64,000 bases of DNA from Atherinomorus stipes (taxonomy: Eukaryota > Chordata > Actinopteri > Atheriniformes > Atherinidae): positions 186,001-250,000 of the forward strand of contig JALJCO010003983.1 of NCBI GenBank assembly GCA_023101725.1, given 5' to 3'. Both the position numbers and the translations under genes were made by a program. The notes beneath the pieces are model-generated. The model ran no database searches. It worked only from the letters and a program-made list of their open reading frames with translations, and was not told where the DNA came from. This document shows positions 63,701 to 64,000 of the stretch, one piece after another; the stretch's first letter is position 1; each line of letters starts with the position of its first letter.

Positions 63701-64000
63701 GTAAATAATCCCAATCATTCACATGCATGGGTGTATTTTGGATTTTCATCACCTTATCCTCTTGCAGTGGTGAAGAAGAGGTGGCCCACGGTATGAAGGT
63801 ATGGAGGAAGGCCCTGAGTGAAGTCCGTAGTGCTGCCCAGCTGGCAATGTGTATACAGCAACTGCAGAAGTCAATTGCCTGGGAGAGGTCCATCATGAAA
63901 GTGGTAAGAAAATCTTCCAATGACTGAAAATAGTCTCTTCAGGAAGTGTGGACTTGTTTTTAATAATATGCCTTTTTTTTTATCTTTTAGTATTGTCAAA
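39388..64000 (+). CDS. baz2b: baz2b, bromodomain adjacent to zinc finger 2B (5' and middle part; 3' end outside window)
   Basis: BAZ2B is a nuclear scaffold subunit of ISWI-type chromatin remodellers; family members read DNA and histone tails through TAM/MBD, AT-hook, DDT, WHIM, PHD and bromodomain modules. Coding exons: 39388-39571, 42998-43189, 43424-43585, 44010-44206, 44324-44536, 44748-45377, 46617-47352, 47756-48025, 48676-48736, 48857-48965, 49761-49862, 50479-50701, 51196-51288, 53815-53876, 54168-54233, 54902-54967, 55208-55252, 55533-55559, 57372-57437, 57775-57915, 58123-58377, 58708-58931, 59347-59421, 59500-59731, 59825-59887, 60458-60602, 60885-61708, 61795-62047, 62226-62381, 62588-62748, 62859-63187, 63768-63903, 63991-64000. 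These sum to 6,498 nt (2,166 codons) through exon 32, all GT..AG, no stop. Rough residues: TAM/MBD 865-960, AT-hooks 968-1005, coiled coil 1025-1215, DDT 1217-1285, WHIM-like 1355-1405, 1505-1540 and 1908-1957. Diagnostic strings include GEVAYYAPCGKKLRQYP, RDNFSFSAKIRVGDFYEAR and DNPLDIAVTRLADLERNIER. The start MESGERL matches mammalian BAZ2B rather than BAZ2A. The PHD finger and bromodomain lie beyond the window. Paralogue status (2ba or 2bb) is unresolved. Confidence 0.97.
39462..39503 (+). repeat. TCC/TCT trinucleotide tract inside exon 1
   Basis: The tandem TCC, TCT and TCG codons encode the polyserine run of baz2b. As a trinucleotide array it can change length without a frameshift. Confidence 0.9.
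39572..42997 (+). other. baz2b intron 1 (3.4 kb)
   Basis: The largest intron within the coding part. It contains CA/GT tracts (about 40005-40032, 40270-40310) but no recognisable transposon or alternative coding exon. Confidence 0.85.
42998..43189 (+). CDS. baz2b: baz2b exon 2
   Basis: The first codon is completed by the last base of exon 1 (GGC). It encodes the conserved N-terminal BAZ2 block GEQPFIGSTLSSAFPLVNHP followed by EFGGLGSLGMSAALAAHPQL. It ends in phase 1 at donor gtaaga. The function of this region in the family is not well defined. Confidence 0.95.
43190..43423 (+). repeat. baz2b intron 2, dominated by a (CCTCT)n pentanucleotide satellite
   Basis: The 234-bp intron is largely a perfect CCTCT array (43251-43407, about 31 copies) that runs into the acceptor of exon 3. 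The strand is purely pyrimidine over about 170 bases. The intron is divisible by three and open in the baz2b frame; retention would add 78 codons with a Leu-Leu-Ser-Ser-Pro repeat. Confidence 0.95.
43424..43585 (+). CDS. baz2b: baz2b exon 3
   Basis: The acceptor (ccctcag) sits at the end of a very long pyrimidine repeat. It encodes EWWRAAEAHGRGAAAFLPSF then IGFPPFFAP, matching the mammalian EWWR...FFPPLLGIPPLFAP block. It ends in phase 1 at donor gtacag. Confidence 0.95.
44010..44206 (+). CDS. baz2b: baz2b exon 4
   Basis: The acceptor is tgtttccag and the donor gtcagt. It encodes GLNGAVNGSGVCPP, comparable to the mammalian GVNGSINGS start, and then a low-complexity Ser/Thr/Pro/Asn linker ending KPKEK. 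It ends in phase 0. Confidence 0.92.
44324..44536 (+). CDS. baz2b: baz2b exon 5 (acidic tract 1)
   Basis: It starts with the basic motif KPRKKPAD, followed by a serine-rich stretch and a long Asp/Glu tract (about 44430-44490), then the basic stretch KRTKKKAK. The donor gtaaag keeps phase 0 into exon 6. A second GT at 44572 would leave phase 2 and does not fit exon 6. Confidence 0.92.
44748..45377 (+). CDS. baz2b: baz2b exon 6 (Ser/Pro-rich)
   Basis: A 210-codon exon, phase 0 at both ends. It contains the conserved HFSVIQSTGLAANSKPLALL motif (HTSVIQSTGL in mammals) inside a fast-evolving Ser/Pro/Lys-rich region with many SPKPL-like units. It ends with a charged helix, KLLEASLAQINEFRLKQ. Confidence 0.95.
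45378..46616 (+). other. baz2b intron 6
   Basis: 1.2 kb, AT-rich, ending with a long pyrimidine-rich acceptor region (about 46550-46614). No repeat or additional exon was recognised. Confidence 0.8.
46617..47352 (+). CDS. baz2b: baz2b exon 7 (PNGVIQS block, IPGVG repeat, acidic tract 2)
   Basis: Conserved islands are NNHSNLFLSSALLGL, HPNGVIQSTTQDAPLALITK, PVNLSTGA and LVQSLVDLFRG. These are followed by an IPGVG-type tandem repeat (47164-47229) and a dense Asp/Glu tract ending DDSLS. The donor at 47353 (gttggt) is weak but is the one that keeps phase 1 and restores the conserved SLSESDSNSDSD join; a gtacaa donor 4 bases downstream would break the frame. Confidence 0.95.
47164..47229 (+). repeat. 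coding tandem repeat, IPGVG units, in exon 7
   Basis: Consecutive 15-base units encode GIPGV, SIPGV, GIPGV and GIPGM. Units differ at synonymous positions (attcctgga, atccctggg, attccaggc), so the array is not freshly expanded. Mammalian BAZ2B has no such repeat at this place as far as I can recall. Confidence 0.9.
47756..48025 (+). CDS. baz2b: baz2b exon 8
   Basis: It encodes ESDSNSDSDISGKKVK and then a Ser/Thr/Pro-rich linker ending SSYSLASPL. It is phase 1 at both ends, with donor gtaatg. It corresponds to the low-complexity stretch before the TAM/MBD domain of BAZ2 proteins. Confidence 0.93.
48676..48736 (+). CDS. baz2b: baz2b exon 9 (entry to TAM/MBD)
   Basis: A short exon encoding LGKRKRVMDEKELMAPLESG, which corresponds to mammalian SKRRRVTDERELRIPLEYG. 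The KRKR cluster is a plausible nuclear localisation signal. It ends in phase 2; the split glycine codon joins to WRRETRI in exon 10. Confidence 0.93.
48857..48965 (+). CDS. baz2b: baz2b exon 10 (TAM/MBD domain, part 1)
   Basis: It encodes WRRETRIKSVAGRPQGEV then AYYAPCGKKLRQYPDVMK, a hallmark of the methyl-CpG-binding-like TAM fold shared by BAZ2A and BAZ2B. In this family the domain is known for nucleic-acid binding rather than strict methyl-CpG recognition. It ends in phase 0 at donor gtacct. Confidence 0.97.
49761..49862 (+). CDS. baz2b: baz2b exon 11 (TAM/MBD domain, part 2)
   Basis: It encodes YLSRNGISGITRDNFSFSAK and IRVGDFYEAREGPQ, nearly identical to mammalian BAZ2B. The acceptor is ttctgtag and the donor gtgact, phase 0 at both ends. 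Confidence 0.97.
50479..50701 (+). CDS. baz2b: baz2b exon 12 (end of TAM/MBD and two AT-hooks)
   Basis: It begins GLQWSLLKEEEVIPRILAME, the end of the TAM domain, followed by two AT-hook cores: GRRGRPPN (about 50539-50562) and RRRKGRPPN (about 50602-50628). AT-hooks bind the minor groove of AT-rich DNA. It ends VKLLRKLEAQ in phase 1 at donor gttagc. Confidence 0.96.
51196..51288 (+). CDS. baz2b: baz2b exon 13 (coiled coil starts)
   Basis: It encodes EIARQAAQMKLMRKLEKQAL followed by ARAAKEARKQQ, a highly charged Lys/Arg/Glu/Gln helix. The acceptor is ctgtgcag and the donor gtaaga; it is phase 1 at both ends. Confidence 0.96.
51289..53814 (+). other. baz2b intron 13 (2.5 kb)
   Basis: AT-rich intron. 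It contains a decayed LINE reverse-transcriptase segment in its first half (separate entry). The remainder, 52400-53814, shows nothing I can name. Confidence 0.8.
51990..52360 (+). pseudogene. LINE reverse-transcriptase fossil
   Basis: One frame reads SLIDTVYVPHGSTLGPLPF, resembling the VPQGSxLGPLLF motif of non-LTR retrotransposon reverse transcriptases. About 120 bases downstream, in another frame, AAFDRLQSSLYNIKLALNY resembles the AFxxLQxSLxNLKLxLN helix that follows the catalytic YADD box in the same proteins. The YADD box itself is degraded. Order and spacing fit a frameshifted, dead fragment; the clade (Rex-like or other) is not determined. Confidence 0.6.
53815..53876 (+). CDS. baz2b: baz2b exon 14 (coiled coil)
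   Basis: It encodes AIMAAEERRKQKEQIKILKQ plus Q, matching mammalian AIMAAEEKRKQKEQIKIMKQQ. The acceptor is cttgcag and the donor gtgggt. It follows the 2.5-kb intron 13. Confidence 0.96.
54168..54233 (+). CDS. baz2b: baz2b exon 15 (coiled coil)
   Basis: A 22-codon phase-0 exon encoding EKIKRIQQIRMEKELRAQQ plus ILE, essentially identical to mammals. The acceptor is ttttacag and the donor gtagag. Confidence 0.96.
54902..54967 (+). CDS. baz2b: baz2b exon 16 (coiled coil)
   Basis: A 22-codon phase-0 exon encoding AKRKKKEEAANAKILEAEKR plus LK. The acceptor is attcacag and the donor gtatgt. Confidence 0.95.
55208..55252 (+). CDS. baz2b: baz2b exon 17 (coiled coil)
   Basis: A 15-codon phase-0 exon encoding EKELRRQQAEILKHQ. 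The acceptor is ctctcaag and the donor gtaggt. Confidence 0.94.
55533..55559 (+). CDS. baz2b: baz2b exon 18 (27-nt microexon with tandem donors)
   Basis: A phase-0 microexon encoding ELERHRLDM. Two in-frame donors are present: gtatgg at 55560 and gtatgt at 55566. The second adds Val-Trp. Exons 17-19 are all multiples of three in phase 0, so this microexon can be skipped without a frame change. Confidence 0.9.
55566..57371 (+). other. baz2b intron 18 (1.8 kb)
   Basis: Large intron between the microexon and exon 19. No transposon or extra exon was recognised; short ORFs here have no conserved features. Confidence 0.8.
57372..57437 (+). CDS. baz2b: baz2b exon 19 (coiled coil)
   Basis: A 22-codon phase-0 exon encoding ERERRRQHVMLMKAVEARKK plus AE, matching mammalian ERERRRQHMMLMKAMEARKKAE. 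The acceptor is ccactctag and the donor gtagtt. Confidence 0.96.
57690..57720. repeat. (CA)n microsatellite in intron 19
   Basis: About 14 CA units ending some 55 bases before the acceptor of exon 20. Confidence 0.9.
57775..57915 (+). CDS. baz2b: baz2b exon 20 (end of coiled coil, start of DDT region)
   Basis: It encodes ERERLRQEKRDEKRLNKERK then a second charged block ending ELKKPNEDMCLSDHK, which leads directly into the DDT domain. Phase 0 at both ends, acceptor tctttag, donor gtagtt. Confidence 0.97.
58123..58377 (+). CDS. baz2b: baz2b exon 21 (DDT domain)
   Basis: An 85-codon exon holding the DDT domain, a three-helix fold that in ISWI complexes contributes to docking of the remodeller subunits. 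Conserved strings are SDCLMLMHFLRGFGKVLG, DVPTLGMLQEGLLNVGDSMG and VQDLLVKLLSLAVCDPGLP. Phase 0 at both ends. Confidence 0.97.
58708..58931 (+). CDS. baz2b: baz2b exon 22 (WHIM1-like region, part 1)
   Basis: It encodes HLTNVGINRDNVSEVLQMYM, then LKTKAFQAHTPAQKASILGF and LANELACSKAVIS, the region where WHIM1 begins in BAZ/ISWI-associated proteins. It ends in phase 2 with a split serine codon. Confidence 0.97.
59347..59421 (+). CDS. baz2b: baz2b exon 23 (WHIM1-like region, part 2)
   Basis: It encodes EIDKNLDQMANMRKDKIIME followed by GKLK and a split lysine codon. The acceptor is cttgcag. The donor gtaagt starts at 59422; the join AA|A restores KLKKLRTIYAKRTGKRE. Confidence 0.95.
59500..59731 (+). 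CDS. baz2b: baz2b exon 24 (basic/acidic linker)
   Basis: It encodes LRTIYAKRTGKREASMGVEE, a KRKRKLGGDSED basic-acidic switch and a long Asp/Glu tract, then KKVKKVETYDE. The arrangement matches mammalian BAZ2B (KRRRKGGDSDYDDDD...). It ends in phase 0 at donor gtaaaa. Confidence 0.95.
59825..59887 (+). CDS. baz2b: baz2b exon 25
   Basis: A 21-codon phase-0 exon encoding DEVDQATSIEELEKQIEKLA plus K, the short helix that precedes the WHIM2 region (ASVEELEKQIEKLSK in mammals). Confidence 0.96.
60458..60602 (+). CDS. baz2b: baz2b exon 26 (WHIM2 region)
   Basis: It encodes RRKLFEISHSLRCMMYGQDR and YRRRYWVLPHCGGVFIEAME. The GxDRxxRRYW core is the signature of the WHIM2/D-TOX segment, which in ISWI partners forms part of a nucleosome-linker-sensing surface. 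It ends in phase 1 at donor gtagct. Confidence 0.97.
60612..60634. repeat. (CA)n microsatellite in intron 26
   Basis: About ten CA units just downstream of the exon 26 donor. Confidence 0.85.
60885..61708 (+). CDS. baz2b: baz2b exon 27 (large variable exon)
   Basis: The largest exon (824 nt). It starts APEELEEERQRRRRAAEEVK, followed by a charged linker with SLFYQQPSCVSKLCLLRDV, a long Ser/Thr/Pro/Ala-rich region, the conserved island FQANDQLLRVLTERSGHWFS plus LLPRNPCD, and a Pro/Ser-rich tail ending LNYPLSALQ. Mammalian BAZ2B has the same two islands (NDQLLKTLTEKNRQWFSLLPRTPCD; LNPFALSPLQ). Confidence 0.96.
61795..62047 (+). CDS. baz2b: baz2b exon 28
   Basis: It begins VKSGGPLLGASFGSWPSGMM and includes VSSKSESPLPRIEKSSS and PKSLDHTTPRPIPE. 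The counterpart in mammals is VKGGVSMMGLQFCGWPTG...SSKSESPVPQNEK...PKPIPE. It ends in phase 1. It is separated from exon 27 by only 86 bp. Confidence 0.95.
62226..62381 (+). CDS. baz2b: baz2b exon 29 (WSD/WHIM3 segment)
   Basis: It encodes EMLTGWWRVSDIEELRALVS then ALHSRGIREKILQRQMQKYL, matching GWWRIIDPEDLKALLKVLHLRGIREKALQKQ in mammals. Acceptor gtggcag, donor gtaagt; phase 1 at both ends. Confidence 0.97.
62588..62748 (+). CDS. baz2b: baz2b exon 30
   Basis: It encodes RGWCVEEQAMEMDIAVLQQV and EELERKVTAASLQVK, conserved in BAZ2 proteins just upstream of the PHD finger. The donor is gtgagt, phase 0. Confidence 0.97.
62859..63187 (+). CDS. baz2b: baz2b exon 31 (with internal alternative donor)
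   Basis: It encodes GWTYPDPQSEREDLVYYEHK, a variable linker, and DNPLDIAVTRLADLERNIER, then a segment that includes TTIQIRLDNVGTVTVPAPAP. It ends in phase 2. An internal gtacct at 63083, also phase 2, could splice out the last 35 codons. Confidence 0.95.
63768..63903 (+). CDS. baz2b: baz2b exon 32 (pre-PHD linker)
   Basis: It encodes GEEEVAHGMKVWRKALSEVR and SAAQLAMCIQQLQKSIAWER plus SIMKV. The acceptor is cttgcag and the donor gtaaga, phase 0. In mammals the same segment runs directly into the PHD finger. Confidence 0.97.
63991..64000 (+). CDS. baz2b: baz2b exon 33 start (PHD finger; cut by window edge)
   Basis: After a strong acceptor (tttttatcttttag) the window ends with three codons, Tyr-Cys-Gln, and one further base. 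This matches the YCQ start of the PHD finger, whose cysteine is the first zinc ligand. Confidence 0.9.

Overview
The window is vertebrate nuclear DNA, almost certainly from a ray-finned (teleost) fish. Small coding exons with GT..AG junctions are separated by introns from about 80 bp to 3.4 kb. CA, TA, GATA and pentanucleotide microsatellites are frequent, and Tc1-like and hAT-type DNA transposons of the kind common in fish are present. There is no operon structure and nothing prokaryotic or organellar.

The only protein-coding gene I can support is on the + strand from about 39.4 kb to the right edge. It is baz2b (bromodomain adjacent to zinc finger domain 2B), a large chromatin-remodelling subunit related to BAZ2A/TIP5. 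I could place 32 complete coding exons plus the first 10 bases of a 33rd. Joined, they give one open frame of 2,166 codons with every junction phase matching and no internal stop. The order is: Ser/Pro-rich N terminus and acidic tracts (exons 1-8), methyl-CpG-binding-like TAM/MBD domain (exons 9-12), two AT-hooks (exon 12), long charged coiled coil (exons 13-20), DDT domain (exons 20-21), WHIM/WSD-type segments (exons 22-29), and the linker to the PHD finger (exons 30-32). The window stops three codons into the PHD exon, so the PHD finger and bromodomain lie outside it. Whether this is the only baz2b copy or one of two teleost duplicates cannot be told from this sequence.

The first 39 kb hold no protein-coding exon that I can defend. 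The ATG lies only 2 bases inside the first coding exon, so at least one untranslated 5' exon must lie upstream. The best candidate is a 43-base exon at 5453-5495, which would make much of this stretch a giant first intron. It also contains microsatellites, a CpG-rich block with piggyBac-like TTAA-flanked inverted repeats (about 16.9-17.8 kb), a nested transposon cluster (21.4-24.9 kb), a hAT-type MITE (30.15-30.6 kb) and a second copy of a 474-487 bp inverted-repeat element (31.0-31.5 kb).

The most useful observations are fine-scale. The 234-bp intron 2 is mostly (CCTCT)n, is divisible by three and is open in the baz2b frame. Exon 18 has tandem 5' splice sites six bases apart, and exon 31 has an internal in-frame donor. 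Exon 7 encodes an elastin-like IPGVG repeat. Two adjacent Tc1 elements are each interrupted by a different MITE. Intron 13 carries a decayed LINE reverse-transcriptase fragment. I found no evidence for a previously undescribed multi-gene system.
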